Positions 25,460 to 34,361 of a stretch of 64,000 nucleotides of DNA are shown piece by piece. The position numbers and the translations under genes were made by a program. Position 1 is the first letter of the stretch, and the number at the start of each line of letters is the position of its first letter. Origin of the DNA: CALABS01 sp050260775 (GTDB taxonomy: Bacteria; Pseudomonadota; Alphaproteobacteria; Rhodospirillales; Magnetospirillaceae); contig JBLNCP010000040.1 of assembly GCA_050260775.1 (NCBI GenBank), positions 1-64,000 on the forward strand, read 5' to 3'. Under the pieces are notes generated by a model, which did not search any database, was not told the DNA's origin, and saw only the letters and a list, made by a program, of their open reading frames with translations.

Positions 25460-26224
25460 ATGACGCCCCACCATCTCCATGCAGCCGGAGCGGCTCCGCC
25501 CGAGGCGGAGGACTTCTACGCCGAGAGCCTGCGTCAGCTCAAGACCTCGGGCATTCCCTTCCTGCTCGGCGGCACCTACGCGGTCACCGCCTACACCGGC
25601 ATCCGCCGCCAGACCAAGGACGTCGACGTGTTCTGCCGGGCCGGCGACTACCCGCGCATCCTCGCGCATTTCGCCAAGCTGGGCCTGAAGACCGAGGTCG
25701 AGGACGAGCGTTGGCTCGCCAAGATCTGGCGCGACGACCTGTTCATCGACGTCATCTTCAATTCCACCATCGCCATCAACCCGGTGTCCGAGGCATGGTT
25801 CGACGAGGCCCACAACGCCCATGTATGCGGCATCGACGTCGGGCTGATCCCGCCCACCGAGCTCATCTGGTCGAAGGCGTTCGTCCAGGACCGCAACAAG
25901 TACGACGGCGCCGACGTCGCCCACCTGTTCCTGCGGCAGCACGAGAAGCTGAATTGGCGCCGGCTGCTCGGCTATTTCGAGCAGTACTGGGAAGTCCTGC
26001 TGATGCACGTGCTGAACTTCCGCTTCATCTATCCCACCGAACGCGAATGCGTGCCCCGCTGGCTGCTGGACGAGCTGCTCGACCGGGTCGAGAACCACGC
26101 CAACCTGCCGGTGCCGCAGATCAAGGTCTGCCGTGGGCGCCTCTACTCCCGCACCGACTATGCCATCGACGTCGCCGAGTGGGGCTTCGCCGACGTGGTC
26201 GGCGAGGGGCAGCGGAGGAGCTGA
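25460..26224 (+). CDS. Nucleotidyltransferase-fold protein
   Basis: 254 residues. The segment FLLGGTYAVTAYTGIRRQTKDVDVFCR has the polymerase-beta-type signature: a GG pair followed ~14 residues later by DVDVF. A further acidic segment is FIDVIFNS. It resembles the minimal or toxin-side nucleotidyltransferases (NTP_transf/AbiEii-like), but the overall family is not certain. The stop codon is directly followed by the ATG of a metallophosphoesterase, a two-gene operon. ATG 25460 was chosen; upstream codons in frame are arginine-rich and unlikely. Confidence 0.7.
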   Translation: MTPHHLHAAGAAPPEAEDFYAESLRQLKTSGIPFLLGGTYAVTAYTGIRRQTKDVDVFCRAGDYPRILAHFAKLGLKTEVEDERWLAKIWRDDLFIDVIFNSTIAINPVSEAWFDEAHNAHVCGIDVGLIPPTELIWSKAFVQDRNKYDGADVAHLFLRQHEKLNWRRLLGYFEQYWEVLLMHVLNFRFIYPTERECVPRWLLDELLDRVENHANLPVPQIKVCRGRLYSRTDYAIDVAEWGFADVVGEGQRRS

Positions 26225-26959
26225 ATGGCGGAGGCGAACGGCCGGCCGCTGCGCGTCGCGGGCCTCGGCGACCTCCACGTCACCGAGCACGCCGTCCATC
26301 CCTATCGCGACCTGTTTGCCGAACTCTCGGAGCGGGCGGACGTGCTGGCGCTGTGCGGCGACCTCACCAACCTCGGCCGCCCGCACGAGGCCGAGATCCT
26401 GGCCGAGGACCTGCGTTCATGCCGCATCCCGGTGGTGGCGGTGCTCGGCAACCACGACATCGAGCACGGGCATGGCCACGAGGTCCGGCACATCCTCGAT
26501 CAGGCCGGGGTGACGCTGCTGGAGAACGAGCCGCGCCTGATCGAAGGCGTCGGCTTCGCCGGCGTGAAGGGGTTCGGCGGCGGCTTCGGCGCCCGCATGC
26601 TGTCCCCCTTCGGCGAACCCGCCATAAAGGCCTTCGTCGGCGAGGCGGTCAACGAGGCCTTCGCCCTGGAAAACGCGCTGCACACCCTGGTCCAGGACGG
26701 GGCCGAGCGCATGGTCGTGGTGCTGCACTACGCCCCGGTCGCCGACACCGTCGAGGGGGAGCCGCGCGAGATCTGGCCGTTCCTGGGCTCGTCGCGCCTG
26801 GCCGAGACCATCGATCGCTTCCAGGTCAGCGCCGTCCTGCACGGCCACGCCCACCACGGCAGCTTCACCGGGCACACCCGCACCGGCGTTCCGGTGTTCA
26901 ACTGCGCCATCCCGGTGGCCAAGGACAGCGGCCGCCCCTACGCCCTGATCGAGGTCTGA
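26225..26959 (+). CDS. Metallophosphoesterase (calcineurin-like)
   Basis: 244-residue binuclear-metal phosphoesterase. The five family motifs are in order: GLGDLHV (D-x-H), LCGDLTN (GDxxx), VLGNHDIEHG (GNHD/E), VLHYAPV and GHAHHG. There is no signal peptide, so it acts in the cytoplasm on a phosphodiester or phosphomonoester that cannot be named. It starts immediately after the stop of the nucleotidyltransferase gene, behind GGAGGAG, suggesting that one enzyme adds a nucleotide and the other removes a phosphate or nucleotide (inference). Confidence 0.86.
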   Translation: MAEANGRPLRVAGLGDLHVTEHAVHPYRDLFAELSERADVLALCGDLTNLGRPHEAEILAEDLRSCRIPVVAVLGNHDIEHGHGHEVRHILDQAGVTLLENEPRLIEGVGFAGVKGFGGGFGARMLSPFGEPAIKAFVGEAVNEAFALENALHTLVQDGAERMVVVLHYAPVADTVEGEPREIWPFLGSSRLAETIDRFQVSAVLHGHAHHGSFTGHTRTGVPVFNCAIPVAKDSGRPYALIEV

Positions 26960-27024
26960 GCGACCGGTCAGGAGTCCTTAACCCCCCGGGTCCATGATCC
27001 CGGCCTCTCGCAGGAGGCCCCGAC

Positions 27025-28830
27025 ATGGATGACACCCGCCCCGCGGTGCTGCACGGCATCGGACGGCTCTATCGCACGTTCTGGACGTTCTCCGCCGGCC
27101 GCCGCCCGCTGGTGGCGGGCTTCCTGTCGCTCTTGTTCCTGGCCCAGCTGGTCCGCCTGGCCATCCCCTATTATTTCGGCCTGGCGGTCAACGACCTGCA
27201 GGCGTCGGGCGGCCAGGACGTGGCGGCCGCCGGCTGGCATACCGGCCTGGCCTTCGTCGCGGTGGTGCTCGGCTGGCTGCTGCATGGCCCCGCCCGCGTG
27301 ATGGAACGGTTCACCGCCGTGGCGCTGCGCGAACGCTTCGCCGACCGCCTGTACGACCAGGCCGTCCACCTGCCGCTCGCCTGGCACGAGGCCCGCCATA
27401 CCGGCGACATCGCCACCCGCATGACCAAGGCCACCGCCGCGCTGTTCGGCTTTTCCCAGCACCAGTTCGTCTATCTGCAGAACGTGGTCAGCCTGGTCGG
27501 CCCCCTGGCCGCCATCCTGATGATCTCGTGGATCACCGGCCTGACCGCCGTCGCCGGCTACGCCCTGATCTTCACGCTGCTGGTCCGCTTCGACCGCATC
27601 ATGGTGGCGCTGGTGCGGGCCGAGAACGCCGCCGAGCGCAAGTGGCAATCCGCGCTGCTGGACGGGCTGGCCAACATGCAGACCATCCTGGCGTTGCGGC
27701 TGCAGCTGGTCATGCGCCAAGTCGTCGCCGGCCGCCACGGCCAGGTCTCGGCTCCCTTGCGGCGCGGCATCGTCATCAACGAGGCCAAGTGGTGCGCCAT
27801 CGACCTGCTCAACAACGCCATCCGCACCGGCCTGGTGGTGCTCTACGCCTGGATGTCGTGGCGGGACGGCGGGATGATCCTGCTGGGCACCGCCGTCATG
27901 CTCCACCAGTACAGCCAGCAGGTCGGCAACGTGGTGGGGTCGATGGCCGGGCACTGGGGCGACCTGGTGCGCCATTCGGCCGATATCGGCACCGCCGACG
28001 ACATCCTGGCCGCCCAGCCGTCGCCGCAGCCGCCGGTTGCCGCGGTGGTCAAGGCCTGGAGCCGCATCGCGGTCTCGGGCCTGACCTTCCGCCACGCCGC
28101 CGCGCGCGGCGGCGCCCCCACCCTCGATGGCGTCGGGGTGACGCTCGAACGGGGGCGCCGCATCGCCCTGGTCGGGGAAAGCGGGTCGGGAAAAAGCACC
28201 TTCCTCAAGGTGCTGGCCGGGCTCTATCAACCCGAGCGCGTGCTGGTGACGGTGGATGGCCTGCCCTGCCTGGGCATGGCCGACCTGTCGGCCGTCGCCA
28301 CCCTGGTCCCCCAGGACGCCGAGATCTTCGAAGCCCCGCTCGCCTTCAACCTCACCCTGGGGAAGGACCGCAGCGAAGCCGAGATCGCCCACGCCTGCCG
28401 CCTGTCCGGCCTGGACGCGGTGCTGGCCCATCTTCCCGACGGCCTCGCCACCCCGGTGGGCGAGCGCGGCCTCGACCTGTCCGGCGGCCAGAAGCAGCGC
28501 CTGGCGCTGGCGCGCGGCCTGCTGGCGGCACGGGATGCCTCGGTGCTGCTGCTCGACGAGCCGACCTCGGCGCTCGACCCGGTCACCGAGGCCCGCGTCA
28601 CCGGCGCCATCCTGCGCGAGTCGGGCCATGCCTGCGTGGTGGCCTCGGTCCACCGCCTGCACCTGCTGCCCCGCTTCGACACGGTGGTGCTGATGGAGCG
28701 CGGCCGGGTGGTCGATGGCGGGGCGCTGGATGAGTTGCTGGAGCGCCAGCCATTGATGCGCGCCATGTGGGAACGCAGCGTCGGCGCCAACGACCATTCG
28801 TCTTTCGGGGAAACCGCTCTACGCGTATAA
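27025..28830 (+). CDS. ABC exporter, fused membrane and ATPase domains
   Basis: 601-residue half-transporter that would work as a homodimer. The N-terminal ~310 residues hold about six membrane helices (for example PLVAGFLSLLFLAQLVRLAIPYY, divided here by length). The ATPase has Walker A GESGSGKST, signature LSGGQKQRLALARGL, Walker B VLLLDEPTSALDP and a histidine switch in VVASVHRLH. The order matches lipid/peptide/drug exporters. There is no peptidase domain. A 96-residue secreted protein follows 29 bases downstream. The cargo is unknown. Confidence 0.88.
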   Translation: MDDTRPAVLHGIGRLYRTFWTFSAGRRPLVAGFLSLLFLAQLVRLAIPYYFGLAVNDLQASGGQDVAAAGWHTGLAFVAVVLGWLLHGPARVMERFTAVALRERFADRLYDQAVHLPLAWHEARHTGDIATRMTKATAALFGFSQHQFVYLQNVVSLVGPLAAILMISWITGLTAVAGYALIFTLLVRFDRIMVALVRAENAAERKWQSALLDGLANMQTILALRLQLVMRQVVAGRHGQVSAPLRRGIVINEAKWCAIDLLNNAIRTGLVVLYAWMSWRDGGMILLGTAVMLHQYSQQVGNVVGSMAGHWGDLVRHSADIGTADDILAAQPSPQPPVAAVVKAWSRIAVSGLTFRHAAARGGAPTLDGVGVTLERGRRIALVGESGSGKSTFLKVLAGLYQPERVLVTVDGLPCLGMADLSAVATLVPQDAEIFEAPLAFNLTLGKDRSEAEIAHACRLSGLDAVLAHLPDGLATPVGERGLDLSGGQKQRLALARGLLAARDASVLLLDEPTSALDPVTEARVTGAILRESGHACVVASVHRLHLLPRFDTVVLMERGRVVDGGALDELLERQPLMRAMWERSVGANDHSSFGETALRV

Positions 28831-28859
28831 GGGCTCCCATAGCTCCCAGGAGTGCAGCG

Positions 28860-29150
28860 ATGAGAGCACTACCCCTTTTTGCCCTAACGGTAGCTCCTGC
28901 CTTTGCATGGGCCGAACAGATCAACCTTGGGGATCCTAGCGGCCAAGCCGCGTTGACGATGGGATTTTCCATGGATTGTCATCGTCCCGAGAACGAGAAG
29001 CTCTGCCTGGGCAAAGACGTCAAGGTCCCACCGCCGGCGGCACTCGAAAAGAAAGTGCGACGCGCGCCGTTGGGCCAAGCCAGCGGCACCATTCGAAAGA
29101 GATCCGGCGTGCCGTTTCTCGACGATCAACCGCTCCCTGCCGAGCGTTAG
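28860..29150 (+). CDS. Small secreted hypothetical protein
   Basis: 96 residues with a clear signal peptide (LPLFALTVAPAFAWA, cleavage near residue 18). The mature part has two cysteines eight residues apart (MDCHRPENEKLCLG), possibly a disulfide, and a basic C-terminal half. No family recognised. AGGAG lies seven bases before the ATG. The base composition is somewhat lower in GC than its neighbours. It may be co-transcribed with the ABC exporter upstream. Confidence 0.6.
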   Translation: MRALPLFALTVAPAFAWAEQINLGDPSGQAALTMGFSMDCHRPENEKLCLGKDVKVPPPAALEKKVRRAPLGQASGTIRKRSGVPFLDDQPLPAER

Positions 29151-29210
29151 CCGCCCGCGCACCCCCACCATTCCTTTTAGGCAGATGACAAGCGAGGCGC
29201 CGCTGCCATA

Positions 29211-29246
29211 TACCGTCCAGACGGTACAGTAACCGTCCGGACGGTA
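29211..29246. promoter_or_regulatory. Twin palindromic operators of the TetR regulator
   Basis: ACCGTCCAGACGGT (29212-29225) and ACCGTCCGGACGGT (29232-29245) are 14-base palindromes with centres exactly 20 bases apart, about two helical turns. They end 12 bases before the TetR start codon, as expected for autorepression and control of the RND operon behind it. Confidence 0.75.
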
Positions 29247-29257
29247 CAGGAGCAGGA

Positions 29258-29788
29258 ATGAGCAGCGCCCGCGACAAGATCATCGATGCCGCCATGGCCA
29301 TCGTGCGCCAGCAGGGGGTGGCCAAGCTGACCCTCGACGAGGCCGCGCGCAACGCCGGCCTGTCCAAGGGTGGCGTGCTCTACCACTTCAAGACCAAGGA
29401 CGATTTGATCCGGGGCATGGTCGAGCGCCTGATCGGCCAGTGCGACACGTTGCACCAACGCTACTACCAGGAGGAGCCGGAGGGTCCCTACCGCTGGGCG
29501 CGCACGGTGGTGCGCACCGCCTTCGACCCCAACGGCCCGGCCAGCGACCCGGTCAGCGGCGCGCTGCTGGCGGCGGTGACCGTCAATCCCGACCTGGTGG
29601 CGCCGATCCAGGCCAAGTACGAGCAATGGATCGAGCGGGTCAAGGGCGACAGCCCCAATTTCGAGATCGCCACCCTGGTCTGCATGGCCATGGACGGCTA
29701 CCTGTTCGAGCGGCTGATGGGACTGCAGCTGTGCGACGCCGAGCAATGCGAGCGGATCAAGCAGACCGCCCTCTCCCTGCTGAAGTGA
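29258..29788 (+). CDS. TetR-family transcriptional repressor
   Basis: 176 residues. The N-terminal helix-turn-helix reads KIIDAAMAIVRQQGV, LTLDEAARNAGLSKGGVLYHF, FKTKDDLIRGMV, matching TetR proteins. The C-terminal ~120 residues form the ligand-binding and dimer domain (TetR_C-type, with a possible ligand pocket). It directly precedes an RND adaptor and pump, so it most likely represses that operon and itself through the twin operators. GGAG lies before the ATG. The inducer is unknown. Confidence 0.88.
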   Translation: MSSARDKIIDAAMAIVRQQGVAKLTLDEAARNAGLSKGGVLYHFKTKDDLIRGMVERLIGQCDTLHQRYYQEEPEGPYRWARTVVRTAFDPNGPASDPVSGALLAAVTVNPDLVAPIQAKYEQWIERVKGDSPNFEIATLVCMAMDGYLFERLMGLQLCDAEQCERIKQTALSLLK

Positions 29789-29796
29789 GGTCAACA

Positions 29797-30903
29797 ATGA
29801 ATAAGAAGCGCATGGCCATCATGACGACCTCCAGCCTGGTGGTGTTCGGCAGTGTGATGGGTTTCGTCCAGTTCAAGAACGCCATGATCAAGGACTACTT
29901 CGCCAACATGCCCAGGCCCGAGGTCTCGGTGACCGCACAGCCGGCAGCGGTCGAGGAGTGGCGCGACGTGGTCCCGGCGGTGGGCACCCTCACCGCCGTC
30001 AACGGGGTCGCGGTCTCGGCCTCGGTCGCCGGGCTGGTGCGCGAGATCGCCTTCGACTCCGGCCAGAAGGTCCGCAAGGGCCAGTTGCTGCTGAAGCTCG
30101 ACACCGACGTGGAGATGGGCGATTTGCGCTCCGCCATCGCCGATGCCGACCTGGCCAAGGTCACCGCCGAGCGTCAACGGGCATTGACGAAGAGCGAGGC
30201 GGTCTCCAAGGCGGCGGTCGACAAGGCCGAAGCTGAACTCAAGGTGCGCGAGGCCAAGGTGGCCGGCATCCGGGCCACCATCGACAAGAAGTCGGTGTTC
30301 GCCCCGTTCGACGGTGTGCTGGGCGTGCGCAAGGTCGACCTCGGCCAGTACCTGCAGCCGGGCCAGGCCATCGTCAGCCTGCAAGACCTTTCGGTGATGC
30401 TGGCCGACTTCACGGTGTCGCAGAAGGACCTGGCGGCAATCGCCGTGGGCGAGCCGGTGCGCATGACCACCGACGCCTGGCCGGGCCGCACCTTCGACGG
30501 CACCATCGAGGCGGTCGAGCCGACCGTGGATTCCAGGACCGGCATGGTCGCCGCCCGCGCCCGCTTCCCCAATCCCGAAGGCACCCTGCGTCCCGGCCTG
30601 TTCGCCCGCATCGAGATCGCCCGCCCGGCCATCGCCCAGGCGGTCACCGTGCCGGTGTCGGCGGTGGCCTATTCGCTGCACGGCGATTCGGTGTTCGTGG
30701 TCAAGGATGGTGCCGACGGCAGCAAGGAAGCGCTGCGCGCCATGGTGGATTTGGGCGAGCGCCGCGAAGGCCGGGTGGCCATCAAGAAGGGTGTCAACCC
30801 GGGTGACGTGGTGGTGACCTCGGGCCAGGTGAAGCTGGAGAACGGCTCGAAGGTCAAGATCACCGAGGACGACCCGCTGAAGCGCTCGGCCAAGGCCGAA
30901 TAG
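29797..30903 (+). CDS. RND efflux periplasmic adaptor
   Basis: 368 residues. An N-terminal signal anchor (IMTTSSLVVFGSVMGFVQF) is followed by the HlyD-type layout: VSASVAGLVREIAFDSGQKV, a helical hairpin of ~65 residues, APFDGVLGVRKVDLGQYL, a beta-barrel and the C-terminal membrane-proximal domain. ATG 29797 lies eight bases after the TetR stop and six bases after GAGG. It is the middle gene of a regulator-adaptor-pump operon. Confidence 0.9.
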   Translation: MNKKRMAIMTTSSLVVFGSVMGFVQFKNAMIKDYFANMPRPEVSVTAQPAAVEEWRDVVPAVGTLTAVNGVAVSASVAGLVREIAFDSGQKVRKGQLLLKLDTDVEMGDLRSAIADADLAKVTAERQRALTKSEAVSKAAVDKAEAELKVREAKVAGIRATIDKKSVFAPFDGVLGVRKVDLGQYLQPGQAIVSLQDLSVMLADFTVSQKDLAAIAVGEPVRMTTDAWPGRTFDGTIEAVEPTVDSRTGMVAARARFPNPEGTLRPGLFARIEIARPAIAQAVTVPVSAVAYSLHGDSVFVVKDGADGSKEALRAMVDLGERREGRVAIKKGVNPGDVVVTSGQVKLENGSKVKITEDDPLKRSAKAE

Positions 30904-30914
30904 GAGACAGACGC

Positions 30915-33900
30915 ATGTTCGACGTCTTCATCAAGCGGCCGGTGCTGGCCAGCGTCATCAGCCTGCTCATCCTGTTCGTCGGCCTGCGCGCGCTGATGAT
31001 GCTGCCGGTGCGCCAGTACCCGCAGATGAGCAACACGGTGATCACCGTCACCACCACCTTCCCGGGCGCCGATTCCGAGCTGATCCAGGGCTTCATCACC
31101 CAGCCGATCCAGAAGGCGGTGGCGACCGCCAAGGGCCTCGACTACCTGACCTCGCGCTCGGTCCAGGGCATGAGCGAGGTGAAGGCGTACGTGCGCCTCA
31201 ACGACGACCCCGACGCCGCCATGACCGAGGTGATGAGCAAGGTCAACGAGGTGCGCTCGGTGCTGCCGCGCGGCATCAACGATCCGGTGATCAAGAAGGA
31301 GACAGGGCAAACCTTCGCCTCGGCCTACCTGGCCTTCTCTTCGGACCGCATGAGCCAGGAGCAGATCACCGACTACGTCAACCGCGTCATCCAGCCCAAG
31401 CTCGCCTCGGTGCCCGGCGTCGCCAATCCCGAGGTGTACGGCGGCCAGAAGTTCTCCATGCGCGTCTGGCTCGACCCCGAAAAGCTGGCGCAGTACGGCC
31501 TGTCGGCCGAGGCCGTCAACCAGGCGCTGACGTCCAACAACTACACCGCAGCGGCCGGCTCGACCAAGGGCGCCTTCGACGTGGTGACCACCCAGGCCGA
31601 CACCGACCTCAAATCTGTCGCCGAGTTCAGGAAGCTGGTGGTCAAGAACGTCGGCACCCGCCTGGTCCGGCTGGAGGACGTGGCCGACGTCGGCCTTGCC
31701 GCCGAGAACGACGACATGGCGGTGTTCGCCAGCGGCGACCGCGCCATCTTCGTCGGCGTCTACACCACGCCGGAGGCCAATCCGCTCACCGTCATCAAGC
31801 AGATCCGCGACGAGACGCTGCCCGCCCTGTCGGCGCAGCTGCCGCCCGGGATGACCGCCAAGATGGCCTACGATTCCACCGTGTTCATCCAGGCGGCCAT
31901 CGACGAGGTGGTGAAGACCATCCTGGAAGCCGGCCTGATCGTGATGATCGTCATCTTCGCCTTCATGGGCAATTTGCGCTCGGTCGCCATTCCCGTGGTC
32001 ACCGTGCCGCTGTCGCTGATCGGCGTGTCCCTGTTCCTGCTGGGGCTCGGCTTCTCCATCAACCTGTTGACGCTGTTGGCCATGGTGCTGGCCATCGGCC
32101 TGGTGGTCGACGACGCCATCGTGGTGGTCGAGAACGTCCACCGCCACATCGAGAACGGCAAAAGCCCGCTGGAGGCCGCCCTGGTCGGCACCCGCGAGAT
32201 CGCCTCGCCGGTCATCTCCATGACCATCACCCTGGCGGCAGTGTTCGCCCCCATCGCCTTCATGGGCGGCCTGACCGGCGCGCTGTTCAAGGAATTCGCC
32301 CTGGCGCTGGCCGGCTCGGTGATCGTCTCGGGCGTGGTGGCGCTGACGCTGTCGCCGATGATGTGCTCGAAGATCCTCAAGCACGACGAGGACAAGCAGG
32401 GCCTGCCCGCCCGCATCGACCGCGCCTTCGCCCGCGTGCAGTCGCGCTACAACCGCATGCTGGCCTCGTCGCTGGCCGACCGCCCGACCACCGTGGTGTT
32501 CGCCGCGATCGTCATGGCCAGTTTGTTCTTTCTTTTCAAGGCCGTGCCGACCGAACTTGCACCAGAGGAAGACCAGGGCGTGCTGTTCACCGCCTTCAGC
32601 GGACCGGCCTCGGCCAACACCGAGTACATGGAGGCCTTCGCCCACCAGATCGACCAGGGGCTGCGCTCCTTCCCCGAGGTGCGCGACACCTTCCTGATCT
32701 CGGGCATCGGTTCGCCCAGCCAGGGCTTCGGCGGCGCGGTCACCAAGTCGTGGTCCGAGCGCAAGAAGAGCGCCAAGGAGCTGACGCCGCTGTTCCAGAA
32801 CACCCTGAACGCGGTGTCCGGGGTGAAGGCCTCGGTGTTCGCCCCGCCGGCGCTGCCCGGGTCCGACGGCCTGCCGGTGCAGTTCGTCATCAACTCGACC
32901 GCCGATTACCGCACCCTCGACGAGCTGCAGGGCGAGATCATGAAGCGCGCCGCCAAGGCCGGCCTGTTCGCTTTCATCGATGGCGACCTCAAGTTCGAGA
33001 GCCCGCAGACCGTGGTTGACATCGACCGCGACAAGGCGGCGGCCTACGGCATCTCCATGCAGCAGATCGGCGAGGTTCTCGCCACCATGACCGGCGGCAA
33101 CTATGTCAACCTGATCAACCTGCAGGGCCGTTCCTACCAGGTCATCCCGCAGGTGCCGCGCAACTTCCGCCTCGAGCCCTGGCAGCTCGGCCGCTTCCAT
33201 GTCCGCGCCGCCGACGGAACCGCCATCCCGCTGTCGTCCCTGGTCAGCCTGGGCAGCGCCGTCAAGCCGGTGTCGCTCAACCAGTTCAACCAGCTGAACT
33301 CCATCACCATCTCGGCCTTCCCGATGCCGGGGGTGACGCTGGGCCAGGCCCTCGATTTCCTGAAATCGACGGCGGACCAGGTGCTGCCGCAGGGCTACAC
33401 CGTCGATTACGCCGGCCAGTCGCGCCAGTACGTGCAGGAAGGCAACGCCCTGGTGCTGACCTTCGTGTTCGCCCTGGTCATCATCTTCCTGGTCCTGGCC
33501 GCCCAATTCGAGAGCTTCCGCGACCCGCTGGTGATCATGGTCTCGGTGCCGCTGTCCATCTGCGGCGCCTTGATCCCGCTGGCGCTGGGGGTCACCAGCA
33601 TGAACATCTACACCCAGATCGGCCTGGTGACCCTGATCGGCCTGATCACCAAGCACGGCATCCTCATCTGCGAGGTAGCGCGCGAGCGGCAGGAGCAGGA
33701 CGGGCTGACCCGCCTGGAGGCGGTCAAGGTGGCGGCCAACCTGCGCCTGCGGCCGATCCTGATGACCACGGCGGCCATGATCACCGGCCTGATCCCGCTG
33801 ATGTTCGCCTCGGGCGCCGGAGCGGCCAGCCGCTTCTCGATCGCGGTGGTGATCGTGGCCGGCATGAGCATCGGCACCGCCTTCACCCTGTTCGTGCTGC

Positions 33901-33998
33901 CGGTGATCTACACCTTCATCGCCTCGGACCGGCGGGCGAAGCCGGCGGCCCCGGCCCTGGACGAGGCGCCCCGTCCGCATGCGGAAGCGGCGCAATGA
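30915..33998 (+). CDS. RND efflux pump inner-membrane subunit
   Basis: 1027-residue proton-driven pump. It begins MFDVFIKRPVLASVISLLI. The helix-4 motif LAIGLVVDDAIVVVENVHRH has the paired aspartates. The C-terminal half has GLITKHGILICEVARERQ. Length and 12-helix layout are standard. It follows the adaptor by 11 bases behind AGGAGA. It is not a recent duplicate of the pump at 5147, since the terminal segments differ throughout. No outer-membrane channel gene is linked. Confidence 0.92.
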   Translation: MFDVFIKRPVLASVISLLILFVGLRALMMLPVRQYPQMSNTVITVTTTFPGADSELIQGFITQPIQKAVATAKGLDYLTSRSVQGMSEVKAYVRLNDDPDAAMTEVMSKVNEVRSVLPRGINDPVIKKETGQTFASAYLAFSSDRMSQEQITDYVNRVIQPKLASVPGVANPEVYGGQKFSMRVWLDPEKLAQYGLSAEAVNQALTSNNYTAAAGSTKGAFDVVTTQADTDLKSVAEFRKLVVKNVGTRLVRLEDVADVGLAAENDDMAVFASGDRAIFVGVYTTPEANPLTVIKQIRDETLPALSAQLPPGMTAKMAYDSTVFIQAAIDEVVKTILEAGLIVMIVIFAFMGNLRSVAIPVVTVPLSLIGVSLFLLGLGFSINLLTLLAMVLAIGLVVDDAIVVVENVHRHIENGKSPLEAALVGTREIASPVISMTITLAAVFAPIAFMGGLTGALFKEFALALAGSVIVSGVVALTLSPMMCSKILKHDEDKQGLPARIDRAFARVQSRYNRMLASSLADRPTTVVFAAIVMASLFFLFKAVPTELAPEEDQGVLFTAFSGPASANTEYMEAFAHQIDQGLRSFPEVRDTFLISGIGSPSQGFGGAVTKSWSERKKSAKELTPLFQNTLNAVSGVKASVFAPPALPGSDGLPVQFVINSTADYRTLDELQGEIMKRAAKAGLFAFIDGDLKFESPQTVVDIDRDKAAAYGISMQQIGEVLATMTGGNYVNLINLQGRSYQVIPQVPRNFRLEPWQLGRFHVRAADGTAIPLSSLVSLGSAVKPVSLNQFNQLNSITISAFPMPGVTLGQALDFLKSTADQVLPQGYTVDYAGQSRQYVQEGNALVLTFVFALVIIFLVLAAQFESFRDPLVIMVSVPLSICGALIPLALGVTSMNIYTQIGLVTLIGLITKHGILICEVARERQEQDGLTRLEAVKVAANLRLRPILMTTAAMITGLIPLMFASGAGAASRFSIAVVIVAGMSIGTAFTLFVLPVIYTFIASDRRAKPAAPALDEAPRPHAEAAQ

Positions 33999-34361
33999 CC
34001 ATCCCCTGGGAGTAGCGAAAAAGGAAATCGGAGAGGCCGGGAACCGCGCCCGGCCGCGGCGCGTCTCCCATCATAAGGGACACTCCCGCCGCCAACCGGG
34101 ATGTCTCGGGCAAGGGGTGGAGGTTCGTGCAGGCTCCCTGAAACGGTGAACCTCCGCCCCCGCCCACCGGCCCAACACCTGCCCCGCGCCATAGGTTCGC
34201 AGACAACGGCCTCAGCAATACGGAAGGTTGCCCCCGCCGTCCGTTCGAAGGCATCCCGGGCGGGGGCTTAGGCCGTCCCCTACCGACCACCCCGCTCCGA
34301 CGTATTCTCCCTTGCGCCCGCAGCCCCACATGCAGGGGAAACCACGGCGCGGACGATACGC
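33999..34361. other. Gene-free spacer with strong stem-loops (possible leader or small RNA)
   Basis: 363 bases without a convincing gene. Two strong hairpins are visible: GGAGGTTC (34119-34126) with GAACCTCC (34148-34155) around a 21-base loop, and GCCCCCGCC (34231-34239) with GGCGGGGGC (34259-34267). Neither has a U-tract. I compared it from memory with cobalamin, TPP, FMN and SAM riboswitches, RNase P, 6S and SRP RNA and could not match any. Confidence 0.4.

Noticed and set aside
30669..33995. 1108-residue reverse frame across the second RND pump gene
   Set aside because: Same kind of antisense shadow; the forward frame is a full-length RND protein.
34119..34267. 6S RNA, SRP RNA or a cobalamin/TPP/FMN riboswitch in the 34.1 kb spacer
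   Set aside because: Some short similarity to 6S (a CCCTGA-type segment), but the conserved boxes and closing stem could not be found, nor the usual neighbour genes.
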